From Algibacillus agarilyticus (GTDB lineage: Bacteria > Pseudomonadota > Gammaproteobacteria > Enterobacterales > Alteromonadaceae), in NCBI RefSeq assembly GCF_003286125.1, contig NZ_QMED01000031.1, positions 1 through 57,725 on the forward strand: 57,725 bases of DNA, read 5' to 3'. Under the pieces are notes generated by a model. It made no database searches. It was not told the DNA's origin and saw only the letters and a program-made list of their open reading frames with translations. Of this stretch, positions 7,691-17,489 are shown one piece after another. Positions within the stretch are counted from its first letter, which is position 1, and every line of letters starts with the position of its first letter. Position numbers and translations under genes: made by a program.

Positions 7691-10600
7691 ATGAAGCTTA
7701 ATGCTTATCTGCTTGCTGCCTGTGTTTTTTTTACCCAGTCTGCACAAGCTGTCATTTCAAAGGTTACTGCTGCTAATAGTCAACCGCATTCCGCTTATAC
7801 TCAAACCCCAGATGCAAAAAATATTATTGTAAAATGGCGAACAAAACAGTCTGTTTCAGCAAGCTCTGTTAACCCATTAGGTTTAGTGAAAAGTAAATCA
7901 TTTAAGCACTTATCTGATATTGAAGTCTATAGCGTACCTAAGGGCATGAGTGCAAAAGAAGCGGCTTATCTAATGTCAAAACAATCGGGTGTGTTACAAG
8001 CTGAACCCGAAGTGATGTTTAACATAATGAGCATTCCCAATGATACTCTTTTTGATGACTTATGGGGGTTAAATAACGATTTTGATACGGATATAAACGC
8101 ACCTGAAGCCTGGGATCTAACCGAGGGTAGCAGTGATGTTGTTGTTGGGATCCTTGATACCGGTATCGATTATAACCATGAAGATTTAGTCGATAATATT
8201 TGGATTAACCCAGGTGAAATTGCCGATAATGGCATCGATGATGATGGTAATGGGTATATCGATGACATGCACGGCATTGATACTTATAACCAAGATTCAG
8301 ACCCATACGATGACAATGAGCATGGCACACACGTTGCTGGAACTATCGCTGCAAAGTCTAATAATAATCTAGGGGTTGTGGGTGTTGCGCCAAACGTTAA
8401 ACTAATAGCCTGTAAATTTCTAAATTACTGGGGTGAAGGTACCAGTGCTGGTGCCATAGAGTGTTTAGATTATTTTTATGATCTAAGGGTTAATCGTGGT
8501 GTTAATGTTTTAGTTACGAATAATTCATGGGGCGGCAATGATTCAAGTTCTTTGCTGCAAGAGGCGATTGAACGTCATAATGAAGCCGAAATACTTTTTG
8601 TGGCGGCTGCGGGTAATGATGGTATTAATATCGATGTTTATCCTCAATTTCCCGCTGCATTTCCTAATGACAATATTGTCACAGTCGCATCTTTAAACCA
8701 AGACGGTGAATTATCTTATTTTTCTAATTATGGTGTTAATAGCGTTGATGTGGCTGCGCCTGGTTCCGATATTTTAAGTACAACACCGCACAATACCTAT
8801 CAAGTATTTAGTGGCACCTCAATGGCATCCCCTCATGTTGCTGGAGCCTATGCCTTAGTTGCCAGCTATTATCCAGAATACAGCATGCATCAACGACAAA
8901 ATTTGATCTCAAATGTCGGTACCACTGCATCTAATTTACAGGGCGTTGTTAGAAGCGGAAAACGTACAGCACTTTGGGGAGAAGACAATTCTGGTTCGTT
9001 AAATTGTGTTGATACGATATCAACTGCCGTTATTTCACCTACCTTAGTTAATGGCGAAATTGCCACTACACCTGAGAGTGATATTGATGTGCAGTTTGAA
9101 GTTTTAAATTGTGGTGTGCCGGTTACAGGCCAAAGCTATGCATTATTAGTGGCTGGTATTGAAGCTGCTCAATTAAATGATTTAGGTGAGGGGGCTGATG
9201 CGATTGCCAATGACGGTATTTATTCTGCTTCGCTGACCGTTAATTTTATTGGACAAGTAGCAGTGCAAATAGAAGGTACAAATACTGAACAATTTACAAT
9301 TGTTAGTAACGCTGAACCTGCAATATTTGAAGTTATTGATTATGACTACATTGACTTTGAAGGAACGGCACTTGGAATGACTGATTCAAATGCTCGTTTG
9401 CTTGATCTTGATTTTACTCTGCAATGGCCGCTTGGTACTGTCGATAATATTTATGTGGGTAGCAATGGGAGTTTAGTCCATGGTTATAATTACTATGGCG
9501 ACTATAATTTCCCATTACCGGGTGGAACCGATATTCATGCTTTTTTACCATTCCATGATGATCTTCACCCTGCTTACGGTGATGTTTATTATGAAGTACA
9601 GGGTGAAGCGCCCAACAGAAAAGTCGTCGTTGAATATCGAAATTATGAATTTTATTATCCTGATTATGATGAAGAATCAACAATAGATTTTCAAGTTGTG
9701 ATGTTTGAGAATACGCGCGAAATTCAAGTACATTATAAAGATCTTGAAGATTCCGGTAGTTATCGTAATTTTGGCGGTTCAGCGACTGTCGGCTATGAAT
9801 ACAATGGTGCCGCTGTGCAATTACTGTATAACAATCCGATATTAGAAAATGAAACGAGTTATCGTGTTGTACCCCGTGCATATCAGAATTATCCGATCGT
9901 AACCGATTTTGCAATCGACTCAGGTTTACGTAAACCGGGTTTTGATTTAACCTTTTATATAGATGCACAAGCGTCTACAACGGATGGCGTGGTTGAGTTA
10001 AATAGCATCGATTTTGGTGATGGTAATGTGTTAGTCGATGCGACATTTGGAGAGTTGACACATAGTTATACAACTGCGGGTATTTATGAGGTGACGGCTC
10101 ATGTTTCTGCTGATGGTAAAAGTGTCTACCGTTCGCTTAATGTTGTTATTGATGAATTGAGCGATACCGAACAACAAATCATTGAACAAGTTGCGCAAAA
10201 AACCATTACTGCGGTACAAGCTAGCCCTGCTGATTATGCTTTGGTATCACAAATACAATCGCTAAGTGACATCGCAACGGCCGAGCAAGTTCGTCAAGAC
10301 TTAGTGATCGCAAACCCTGAAGCTTACGAGTTAGTTTCGCAAGCGCGTTACACAGACGATATCGCAACCGCAGAACAAGCCCGTCAAGACTTAGTGATAG
10401 CAAACCCAGAAGCTTACGAGTTAGTTTCGCAAGCGCGATATACTGCGGACATCGCAACGGCCGAGCAAGTTCGTCAAGACTTAGTGATCGCAAACCCTGA
10501 AGCTTACGAGTTAGTTTCGCAAGCGCGATATACAGCCGATATCGCAACCGCAGAGCAAGTAAGACAAGACCTTGTTATAGCAAACCCAGAATCTTATGAG

Positions 10601-12136
10601 TTAGTTTCTCAAGCGCGATATACAGACGATATCGCAACCGCAGAACAAGCCCGTCAAGACTTAGTGATCGCAAATCCAGAATCTTATGAATTAGTTTCGC
10701 AAGCGCGATATACAGCCGATATCGCGACAGCCGAGCAAGTTCGTCAAGATTTAGTGATAGCAAACCCAGAAGCTTACGAGTTAGTTTCGCAAGCGCGTTA
10801 CACAGACGATATCGCAACAGCCGAGCAAGTTCGTCAAGACTTAGTGATAGCAAACCCAGAAGCTTACGAGTTAGTTTCGCAAGCGCGTTATACTGCCGAT
10901 ATCGCAACCGCAGAGCAAGTTCGTCAAGATTTAGTGATCGCAAACCCAGAAGCGTATGAGTTAGTTTCGCAAGCGCGTTACACAGACGATATCGCAACGG
11001 CAGAGCAAGCCCGTCAAGACTTAGTGATAGCAAATCCAGAATCTTATGAATTAGTTTCACAAGCCCGATATACTGCCGATATCGCAACCGCAGAACAAGC
11101 CCGTCAAGACTTAGTGATAGCAAATCCAGAAGCTTATGAGTTAGTTTCTCAAGCGCGTTATACAGACGATATCGCAACGGCAGAGCAAGTAAGACAAGAC
11201 CTTGTTATAGCAAACCCAGAATCTTATGAATTAGTTTCACAAGCACGATATACAGACGATATCGCAACCGCAGAACAAGCCCGTCAAGACTTAGTGATAG
11301 CAAATCCAGAAGCTTATGAATTAGTTTCGCAAGCGCGTTATACAGATGATATCGCAACGGCAGAACAAGCCCGTCAAGATTTAGTGATCGCAAACCCAGA
11401 AACTTACGAGTTGGTTTCGCAAGCACGTTATACAGACGATATCGCAACGGCAGAACAAGCCCGTCAAGATTTAGTGATCGCTAACCCTGAAACTTATGAA
11501 TTAGTTTCGCAAGCACGATATACAGATGATATCGCAACGGCAGAGCAAGTAAGACAAGACCTTGTTATAGCAAACCCTGAAACTTATGCTTTGGTTTCAC
11601 AAGCACGATATACAGACGATATCGCAAGTGCTGAGCAAGTTCGCCAAGATTTAGTGATTGCGAACCCAGAAACTTATGCTTTGGTTTCACAAGCTCGTTA
11701 TTTAACCGATATTGCGTCTGCTGAAGCCGTTAGACAAGCGCTCGTTATTGCAAATCCTCACAATTATGGATTGGTGTCAGATGCGACTCATCAAAGTGAA
11801 TTACTCGCCGCGATTGAAAAAGCTAAAACAGAAAAAGCATTAGAAATAGATACGACGCCTGCTAATTTTGGTTTAATTAAACTCAATCAATTAAGTTTAA
11901 TCGATGTAGCAACGATTGATAATTTGGCATCAGGCACGCATTTACTTGGTAGCGCGCAAGATTTAACAGACTTTGATACCTTGTTTAGTCAAGTTAAGTT
12001 TGTTTGGGTTTATGTTGAAGGACAAGGGTTTAGTGGCTGGGCACCTTCTGCAGCAGAGCGCAGTAAAATTGTAGATTCTGGTTATTCTGCTTTAACTGAA
12101 ATACCGGCCGGTGTTGGTTTTTGGGTGAAAAAATAA
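7691..12136 (+). CDS. Subtilisin-family (S8) secreted protease with PKD domain and 17-fold repeat stalk
   Basis: 1481 residues. Signal peptide 1-20 (AQA-VIS). An I9-like propeptide lies at ~45-115. The S8 catalytic domain is at ~125-440, with Asp156 (DTGIDYNHEDL), His211 (HGTHVAGT) and Ser377 (GTSMASPHVAG) all present. A beta-sandwich region follows, then a PKD-like domain (~760-840, DFGDGN). Next come seventeen 30-residue helical repeats built around QDLVIANPEAYELVSQARYT (residues ~861-1370). The C-terminal ~65 residues contain LLGSAQDLTDFD and GVGFWVKK, a module I associate with exported proteins of Alteromonadales. The repeats probably form a stalk (inference). The stop overlaps the start of the downstream lipoprotein gene. 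An active extracellular protease is likely. Confidence 0.9.
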   Translation: MKLNAYLLAACVFFTQSAQAVISKVTAANSQPHSAYTQTPDAKNIIVKWRTKQSVSASSVNPLGLVKSKSFKHLSDIEVYSVPKGMSAKEAAYLMSKQSGVLQAEPEVMFNIMSIPNDTLFDDLWGLNNDFDTDINAPEAWDLTEGSSDVVVGILDTGIDYNHEDLVDNIWINPGEIADNGIDDDGNGYIDDMHGIDTYNQDSDPYDDNEHGTHVAGTIAAKSNNNLGVVGVAPNVKLIACKFLNYWGEGTSAGAIECLDYFYDLRVNRGVNVLVTNNSWGGNDSSSLLQEAIERHNEAEILFVAAAGNDGINIDVYPQFPAAFPNDNIVTVASLNQDGELSYFSNYGVNSVDVAAPGSDILSTTPHNTYQVFSGTSMASPHVAGAYALVASYYPEYSMHQRQNLISNVGTTASNLQGVVRSGKRTALWGEDNSGSLNCVDTISTAVISPTLVNGEIATTPESDIDVQFEVLNCGVPVTGQSYALLVAGIEAAQLNDLGEGADAIANDGIYSASLTVNFIGQVAVQIEGTNTEQFTIVSNAEPAIFEVIDYDYIDFEGTALGMTDSNARLLDLDFTLQWPLGTVDNIYVGSNGSLVHGYNYYGDYNFPLPGGTDIHAFLPFHDDLHPAYGDVYYEVQGEAPNRKVVVEYRNYEFYYPDYDEESTIDFQVVMFENTREIQVHYKDLEDSGSYRNFGGSATVGYEYNGAAVQLLYNNPILENETSYRVVPRAYQNYPIVTDFAIDSGLRKPGFDLTFYIDAQASTTDGVVELNSIDFGDGNVLVDATFGELTHSYTTAGIYEVTAHVSADGKSVYRSLNVVIDELSDTEQQIIEQVAQKTITAVQASPADYALVSQIQSLSDIATAEQVRQDLVIANPEAYELVSQARYTDDIATAEQARQDLVIANPEAYELVSQARYTADIATAEQVRQDLVIANPEAYELVSQARYTADIATAEQVRQDLVIANPESYELVSQARYTDDIATAEQARQDLVIANPESYELVSQARYTADIATAEQVRQDLVIANPEAYELVSQARYTDDIATAEQVRQDLVIANPEAYELVSQARYTADIATAEQVRQDLVIANPEAYELVSQARYTDDIATAEQARQDLVIANPESYELVSQARYTADIATAEQARQDLVIANPEAYELVSQARYTDDIATAEQVRQDLVIANPESYELVSQARYTDDIATAEQARQDLVIANPEAYELVSQARYTDDIATAEQARQDLVIANPETYELVSQARYTDDIATAEQARQDLVIANPETYELVSQARYTDDIATAEQVRQDLVIANPETYALVSQARYTDDIASAEQVRQDLVIANPETYALVSQARYLTDIASAEAVRQALVIANPHNYGLVSDATHQSELLAAIEKAKTEKALEIDTTPANFGLIKLNQLSLIDVATIDNLASGTHLLGSAQDLTDFDTLFSQVKFVWVYVEGQGFSGWAPSAAERSKIVDSGYSALTEIPAGVGFWVKK
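10271..11800 (+). repeat. Seventeen tandem 90-bp repeats inside the protease gene
   Basis: In-frame 90-bp period encoding 30 residues, with a degenerate half unit before base 10271. Units 1-16 are nearly identical in protein; unit 17 (11711-11800) has drifted. The main variation is Val/Ala after AEQ, Ala/Ser/Thr before Tyr, and Asp/Ala in YT(D/A)DI. Synonymous variants (GTTCGTCAAGAC, GCCCGTCAAGAC, GTAAGACAAGAC) are shuffled among units, which points to unequal crossover or gene conversion. Long minus-strand open frames here are a by-product of the repeat. Confidence 0.95.
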
Positions 12137-13071
12137 TGGTAGTAGCGATGATTATAAAAACTCGATTGACTGCTGTTTTGTGTCTAGGCTTAGCATTATT
12201 AGGCTGCGAGAAAATGGTATACACACCGATTTCAGGTAGTGCGAGTAAAGGGATTATTAGTGGCGGTGAAGTTGCTATATATCCTATTACCGATGACGGC
12301 ATTATAGGCGCTGAACCTATTGCCACCGGTAAAACGACAGCAAAAGGCAAGTTTGAATTTGATGTGCCCATATCAGATCAAAATGCCGTTTATATTGAAG
12401 TGCAAGGTCGAGACGATGGTACAACGCTTATGTTTTGTGATTTGCAAGATTGTGGCATTGCTAACGACTCATCATTGGATATAAACCAAGACGGGATCGT
12501 AAATTTTGGCGAGTGGTGTGTTATTGGGCCTGAATTTAAATTAACGGCTTATGCTTTACCGCCAATAAATTTGGCAACATTAAATATTAATGTGTTAACA
12601 CATGTTATTGCCCAAAAATATACGACTGCGCCAACAGAAGCTGAACTATCAACTGAATATACACAATTACAGCAGCAGCTCAATTTAGCGAGTTCACCAT
12701 CGGCGATTGAACCTCTGGATTTATCAGGTGATATTGAGTTAAGTCAAACGCAGTTGCAAGATAACATTATTATGCTGGCGGTGGTTGAAAGGTTTAATTC
12801 AAGTGCAGATGTGAGTGACGCTATTGTTAATATGACAGATGACTTTTTGGTTAATAACACAGTCGTGAGTGCTGAACATTCTTTTACTGATATTACGGCT
12901 GATGCGATCCTTTTTACAGGGGCTGTTGTCGCTAATATTGACAACACCGTGTTGCCACAATCGGTTAAAACGGAAGTTGAGTCCCAGTTGAGACAATCTA
13001 ATCGAGTGGCAGCACAGGATGAGAATCAGCTAGAAATAGATGATCTCCCCATTTCCCCTCCAAACTTTTAA
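12136..13071 (+). CDS. Putative lipoprotein coupled to the subtilisin gene
   Basis: About 311 residues with a lipoprotein signal (hydrophobic LTAVLCLGLALLGC; lipobox LLGC, Cys near residue 22). The mature N-terminus (SASKGIISGGEVAIYPI...TGKTTAKGKF) looks like a small beta-sandwich of the transthyretin/carboxypeptidase-regulatory type. The remainder is helical and unfamiliar. The ATG at 12136 shares its first base with the protease stop (TAATG), so translation is probably coupled; an alternative ATG at 12148 is possible. Tight coupling suggests a partner or outer-membrane anchor role with the protease (inference). A hairpin lies just downstream at 13088. Confidence 0.7.
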   Translation: MVVAMIIKTRLTAVLCLGLALLGCEKMVYTPISGSASKGIISGGEVAIYPITDDGIIGAEPIATGKTTAKGKFEFDVPISDQNAVYIEVQGRDDGTTLMFCDLQDCGIANDSSLDINQDGIVNFGEWCVIGPEFKLTAYALPPINLATLNINVLTHVIAQKYTTAPTEAELSTEYTQLQQQLNLASSPSAIEPLDLSGDIELSQTQLQDNIIMLAVVERFNSSADVSDAIVNMTDDFLVNNTVVSAEHSFTDITADAILFTGAVVANIDNTVLPQSVKTEVESQLRQSNRVAAQDENQLEIDDLPISPPNF

Positions 13072-13087
13072 ACTCTGGTTAAAATAA

Positions 13088-13114
13088 GTGAGTTGATTGA
13101 TCTAATCAACTCAC
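13088..13114. terminator. Hairpin between convergent genes
   Basis: Perfect 10-bp stem GTGAGTTGAT / ATCAACTCAC with a 7-base loop, between the ends of the lipoprotein gene and nagR. It lacks a long T-tract on either strand, so it may be a weak bidirectional terminator. Confidence 0.5.
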
Positions 13115-13123
13115 ATATTCGCA

Positions 13124-14152
13124 TTAGTTAATATCCGCTGCTAAATTATTAGTAGAATCTCGGATGATAAGTTCAGGTGTATAGTGTTTACAGATCTCTC
13201 TTTCATCGTTATTGCGTATTTGAGCAATTAATAGATTAGCTGCATCTTCTGCTATTTTTGGATTTGGTTGATTGGCTGTGGTCAATTTGGGCCAAGTTTG
13301 TCTTGAGAAGGGACTGTTTTCGAAGCCGGTGATCGATAATTGTTGCGGAATGTCGATGTTCATTAACCGAGCGGCGAATAATGCCCCCGCGGCGATTTCA
13401 TCATTACAAGAAAATATTGCACTGGGTTTATTTAACTTAGCCATTAGCGCTTTAGCCCCTTCAACACCAGATTCAAAGGAATATTCACCTTTAATGATGA
13501 TATCGTCATCGAGTGGAATGTTATTAGCTTTTAACGCTTGTTTATAACCTTCTAAACGTTCAACCGTGGAGTTATGTTCACTGCCACCGGCAATAAAACC
13601 AATGCGCTGATGGCCACTATCAATCAAGTGTTGAGTGATAGTTTTAGAGGCCGCGTTATCGTTGATCATGATGCAGGGCGTTAATGTATCAGGTGCTTTA
13701 TCGCCAGACATAATACGCACCACTTTGACATCGAGGGCGGTTAATTGCGCGACAAATTCAGGCATTTCAGAAAAGGGAGGGGTTAATACTAACCCTGCAA
13801 TACGTGAATGCTTCACCATGTTAGTTATTTCTTCAATGGTATTGTTATCGTTGGCATCACACGGATGAATTAATAATTCGAACCCTTGTTTTTTACAGGC
13901 ATTTAAAATACCGTTTTGCATGTCAATAACATAATAAGCATTTGGGTTATCGTAAACATAAGCGATGCTATATGATTTGGTGCCTGCTAAGTTACGTGCC
14001 GCTAGGTTAGGGCGGTAGTTTAATTCATTAACAGAAGCCATTACCTTTTCTCGGGTATTTGGGCGTACCGCGCTCTCGTTATTCATAACACGAGATACGG
14101 TTTTTATAGAAACGCCAGCATGTTTTGCCACGTCATTGATTGTCGCTTTCAT
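13124..14152 (-). CDS. nagR: LacI-family repressor of GlcNAc utilisation (NagR)
   Basis: 342 residues. The N-terminal LacI helix-turn-helix (ATINDVAKHAGVSIKTVSRV) and hinge helix (YRPNLAARNLAG) are followed by a periplasmic-binding-protein-like sensor domain (~60-330). Divergent from the GlcNAc TonB receptor gene; the 557-bp gap holds two TGACARCGYTGTCA palindromes, and a third precedes the nagK operon. A LacI-type NagR with essentially this operator controls chitin/GlcNAc genes in Shewanella and other Alteromonadales (established), so assignment by context is strong. The effector is probably a GlcNAc metabolite such as GlcNAc-6-P (family-level inference). I see no operator close to its own start codon. 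Confidence 0.85.
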   Translation of the reverse strand: MKATINDVAKHAGVSIKTVSRVMNNESAVRPNTREKVMASVNELNYRPNLAARNLAGTKSYSIAYVYDNPNAYYVIDMQNGILNACKKQGFELLIHPCDANDNNTIEEITNMVKHSRIAGLVLTPPFSEMPEFVAQLTALDVKVVRIMSGDKAPDTLTPCIMINDNAASKTITQHLIDSGHQRIGFIAGGSEHNSTVERLEGYKQALKANNIPLDDDIIIKGEYSFESGVEGAKALMAKLNKPSAIFSCNDEIAAGALFAARLMNIDIPQQLSITGFENSPFSRQTWPKLTTANQPNPKIAEDAANLLIAQIRNNDEREICKHYTPELIIRDSTNNLAADIN

Positions 14153-14624
14153 TAATTCAAACTACCTGTATTGAACGGTTGAAGTGGGTGTAACCATATT
14201 GCTTTGCTTAAACGGGGTTGCACGGCTGCAATAAATTAAGGCAATGATTGATAACCATTGTTTCTATAAAAATAGTTAATTTAGCTGAATATGGTGATTA
14301 ATAGCATCATAGATTATTGTTTTAAGTCGCCGACAGCAATATTTATAAAGATAAATTTTAAGGTTTGTTTACGGGCTTACTGTATTTTCTTTTATTTATC
14401 GGCTTATTTTTTACATTTTGTTTAAGTCTTTGTCCTGCAATTAAGTTTAAATTTTATTAATTTATGCTCTTTATTTATTCGAAAGTCGTTAAATTATTGT
14501 CTAAAGTTAGAAAGTATTTGAACTTAAACTTCAAAAAAAACATTAACTTGTCAAGTTATGATGAAAAACTTAATAATTAACACTAGCCATGAGAAAAATT
14601 TAGTAGTATGGTTTATTCACCTTT
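14153..14624. other. nagR / TonB receptor divergent intergenic region
   Basis: AT-rich region of ~470 bp upstream of the two operators. It should contain the nagR promoter (minus strand) and the distal part of the receptor promoter. I see no ORF, RNA gene or clear CRP site. Confidence 0.4.
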
Positions 14625-14638
14625 TGACAGCGTTGTCA
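14625..14638. promoter_or_regulatory. NagR operator 1
   Basis: Perfect 14-bp palindrome TGACAGCGTTGTCA, centred exactly 22 bp from operator 2, about two helical turns, so both sites face the same side of the DNA. Confidence 0.85.
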
Positions 14639-14646
14639 TAAATAAA

Positions 14647-14660
14647 TGACAACGCTGTCA
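14647..14660. promoter_or_regulatory. NagR operator 2
   Basis: Perfect palindrome TGACAACGCTGTCA 49 bp before the receptor start codon, inside the longer AATGACAACGCTGTCATT. Same sequence as operator 3 at 21647. Confidence 0.9.
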
Positions 14661-14709
14661 TTATTAAGTTCTAAATCAATATTAATAAAAACGTTATAAG
14701 GGATAGGCT

Positions 14710-17397
14710 ATGTCATCAACAATATTTAAAAAAGGTATGCTTGCAAGTTCAATTGCGATGATCTTATCAGGTGGTTCTTCGTTTATTGCTATGGCTGAAG
14801 AGGCAAATAGCGCCAGCCAAGAAGTTGAAGTTATTGAAGTGCAAGGGCTTCGTGGTTCTTTAAAAGAGAATATAAATGCGAAACGTTTTGCGACTAACGT
14901 CTCTGATGTGATCACGTCTGAAGATATCGGTAAATTTCCGGACAAAAATGTAGCTGAAACCTTATCTCGTATTACGGGGGTAGCGGTAAGTCGTGAATTT
15001 GGTGAAGGCGAAAAAGTGAGTATTCGTGGCGCGGGCCCTAAATACAATCGTACTTTACTTAATGGCCAATCCGTGGGGACTGCAGATTGGTTTATTCTTG
15101 ACGAAGCTAACCGTAGTTTTAATTACACCATGCTACCGTCTGTTATTGTTAAAGGTTTAGAGGTTAATAAATCGCCATTAGCCAGTGCTGATGAAGGATC
15201 AATTGGCGGTAGCGTGATATTGCGCACACGTCGTCCATTAGATATGGATGCTAATACGGTTAGCCTTTCACTTGAAGGCCAATATTCTGAAACGTCTGGC
15301 AAAACGGATCCACAAATTGCCGGTATGTATTCGTGGAAAAACGATGACGAAACGTTTGGGATTATGGTGTCTGCGGTTGATCAAAAACGTAATTTAGAGC
15401 GCCAAGGCTTTGAAGTTCTTGGTTGGATAGAAAGCGATGATGATGATTTTATTGTGCCTCGTAATATTGGTGCACCTAAGTTTATACAAAATCGTGAGCG
15501 CCAAACGTTATTTACAACCGTTCAATATGCGCCGACCGATACCTTATTAATGACTTTAAATATATTAAATTCTGAAATGGATGTTGATAACCAAAATGCC
15601 AATTTAATTAACTTTGCTTTTTCAGATAGAGATGCGGTTATCGCGAATGCGACTAACGTAGTTAATGGTGCCGTTTTAGCATCAACCGTAGCAGGTGACG
15701 TTGACGCGGGTATTGGCAACTTCGCTTATAATTACATCAATCGCGTATCAAGCACTGAAACCTCACAAATACACTTAGATGTTGATTACCAAGGCGAAGG
15801 TTATGATCTCAATTTTGAAATTGGGACAACAGAAGCTAGTGGCGGGACTTATCGTGAAACATCTTGGGAATATGTAGCAAAAGGCGCAGGTTATGATTAT
15901 GACTTGACCGGTACGCCTGAGGTTAATGTTGGCGTTGATCCATCGGACGGCAGTAATTTTGCTGCTGGTTGGATTTGGGGCGGTTCTAAGCCTACAACGG
16001 ATGAAGAAACATTTGTACAAACGGATTTAAATTTAGCGACTGATCTTGGATTATTCACCGCGATTAAAGCGGGTTTTAAATATCGTCAAGCAGAGCGAAC
16101 GCAAGGTCGCCATGCTTATAGTTGGCATGGTCCCTTTACTGATGGTGGCGGCGCTGATTGGGATGTATATTTAGGCCATATTTTTGAAACATGTCCAACT
16201 TTAGCCAGTTGTGGTTTAGATGCGTTAGGTGATGCTAATGTGGATGTAGCGGCAACGGGGAATATTACTGATCAAGTGTCTCATAACCGCCCCTTAATGG
16301 AAGAGATTGCATTTGGCTCATTAGGCGGGATTAATGCCGGTTATGCTATTCATGACAATTTGCCTGAAATTTGGGCTGTAGAAGAAGATATTCTTGCTTT
16401 ATATATGCAAGGTGATTTTGAGGGCGATAGTTATCGCGGTAACTTAGGTTTACGCTACGTTGCAACCGATCAAACGTCGTTTGGTTATGAATATTCAGGT
16501 GAAACGTGGGGATTAAATACCATTAATGGTGATTGGTTAACACCTGAAACATTAAACTGGGTAAGCCAAGATAATGATTACGCTGAATTGTTACCCAGCA
16601 TTAATATCGCCTTTGATTTAACCCCTGATCAAGTTTTACGACTTGGTGCTGCTCGTGTTATGGCTCGTCAAAATTGGGCTGATATTTCTTCTTCTGAAAC
16701 GTTTGGTTCATTAACCGGTGGCCAAGGTTCTGGTACACGGGGTAATCCAAATTTAAAACCTACTATTGCAAAGCAATTTGATATTTCTTGGGAATGGTAT
16801 TACAGCGATGCTTCTATGTTATCTGTGGCTTACTTCAGTAAAAAGCTGGACTCATTAAGAACGATCACGACAGTAACGGAAGATCGTTATGACGAAGAAA
16901 ACGAAGTCTGGGTACCGGTTAATTTCTCTCAACCCGGTAATGGGTTAGGCGGCACAATCAATGGATTGGAACTTGGGATCCAACATGATTTTGGCGGTTA
17001 TGGCTTATCGGCTAACTATACTTATACAGACTCAAGTGCTGAAGAAGCACGTGATACCGCTAAACCAGGTTCGGGTTTAGTTGAGGGAACGTCAGAAGAT
17101 ATGTTGAACTTAACTGCGTATTACGAAAATGACGTTTTTCAAACTCGTGTTATGTATAACTACCGCAGTGAATGGTACAAAGGTATACATTTTAATGGTG
17201 ATGAGCTATTCAATGATGAATTTGGCCAGTGGGATGCAAGTGCTTCTTATAACGTAAACGAAAAAGTAACGTTAACGCTTGAAGCGGTAAACTTAGCTGA
17301 CGAAGAAATTGTTGAATACAACACAAATAAAGAACGTGTTATGTCAATTTATCAAAATGGCCGGCGTTTTGTCGCCGGTGTACGGGTTAATTTTTAA
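14710..17397 (+). CDS. TonB-dependent receptor for GlcNAc/chitooligosaccharide uptake
   Basis: 895 residues. Signal peptide 1-29 (IAMA-EE). An N-terminal TonB box-like segment (VEVIEVQGLRGS) precedes a plug domain (~55-165, with ISEDIGKFPDKNVAETL-like text and IRGAGPKYNRTLLNGQ). The ~700-residue beta-barrel ends in the terminal strand RRFVAGVRVNF, with aromatic Phe last as required for barrel insertion. It belongs to the large carbohydrate-type receptors (FPDKNVAE pattern) of Alteromonadales. Control by NagR via two operators and the neighbouring GH20 and nag genes indicate chitin oligomer or GlcNAc as substrate (inference). Followed by a strong terminator, with the cupin gene downstream. Confidence 0.92.
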   Translation: MSSTIFKKGMLASSIAMILSGGSSFIAMAEEANSASQEVEVIEVQGLRGSLKENINAKRFATNVSDVITSEDIGKFPDKNVAETLSRITGVAVSREFGEGEKVSIRGAGPKYNRTLLNGQSVGTADWFILDEANRSFNYTMLPSVIVKGLEVNKSPLASADEGSIGGSVILRTRRPLDMDANTVSLSLEGQYSETSGKTDPQIAGMYSWKNDDETFGIMVSAVDQKRNLERQGFEVLGWIESDDDDFIVPRNIGAPKFIQNRERQTLFTTVQYAPTDTLLMTLNILNSEMDVDNQNANLINFAFSDRDAVIANATNVVNGAVLASTVAGDVDAGIGNFAYNYINRVSSTETSQIHLDVDYQGEGYDLNFEIGTTEASGGTYRETSWEYVAKGAGYDYDLTGTPEVNVGVDPSDGSNFAAGWIWGGSKPTTDEETFVQTDLNLATDLGLFTAIKAGFKYRQAERTQGRHAYSWHGPFTDGGGADWDVYLGHIFETCPTLASCGLDALGDANVDVAATGNITDQVSHNRPLMEEIAFGSLGGINAGYAIHDNLPEIWAVEEDILALYMQGDFEGDSYRGNLGLRYVATDQTSFGYEYSGETWGLNTINGDWLTPETLNWVSQDNDYAELLPSINIAFDLTPDQVLRLGAARVMARQNWADISSSETFGSLTGGQGSGTRGNPNLKPTIAKQFDISWEWYYSDASMLSVAYFSKKLDSLRTITTVTEDRYDEENEVWVPVNFSQPGNGLGGTINGLELGIQHDFGGYGLSANYTYTDSSAEEARDTAKPGSGLVEGTSEDMLNLTAYYENDVFQTRVMYNYRSEWYKGIHFNGDELFNDEFGQWDASASYNVNEKVTLTLEAVNLADEEIVEYNTNKERVMSIYQNGRRFVAGVRVNF

Positions 17398-17410
17398 TTA
17401 ACCTTTATTA

Positions 17411-17436
17411 AAGCCGAGTCATACTCGGCTTTTTTA
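17411..17436 (+). terminator. Rho-independent terminator after the TonB receptor gene
   Basis: Stem AAGCCGAG / CTCGGCTT with a 5-base loop and a run of six T. It may attenuate rather than fully stop transcription, because functionally linked genes follow in the same direction. Confidence 0.88.
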
Positions 17437-17489
17437 TACTCATTGTTTACAGACGTGAATTCAGGGTGATATTTTTTTGGGGGGGAATA

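Noticed and set aside
9414-9968. 184-codon minus-strand frame inside the protease gene
   Set aside because: Antisense shadow of a well-supported S8 protease; no recognisable motif.
10221-11447. Three long minus-strand open frames with repeated LRYRLYNALAKLT text
   Set aside because: They mirror the 90-bp repeats of the plus-strand protease gene; no start signal or family resemblance.
10271-11800. CRISPR-like regular repeats
   Set aside because: The 90-bp units are contiguous, in frame and coding, with no distinct spacers.
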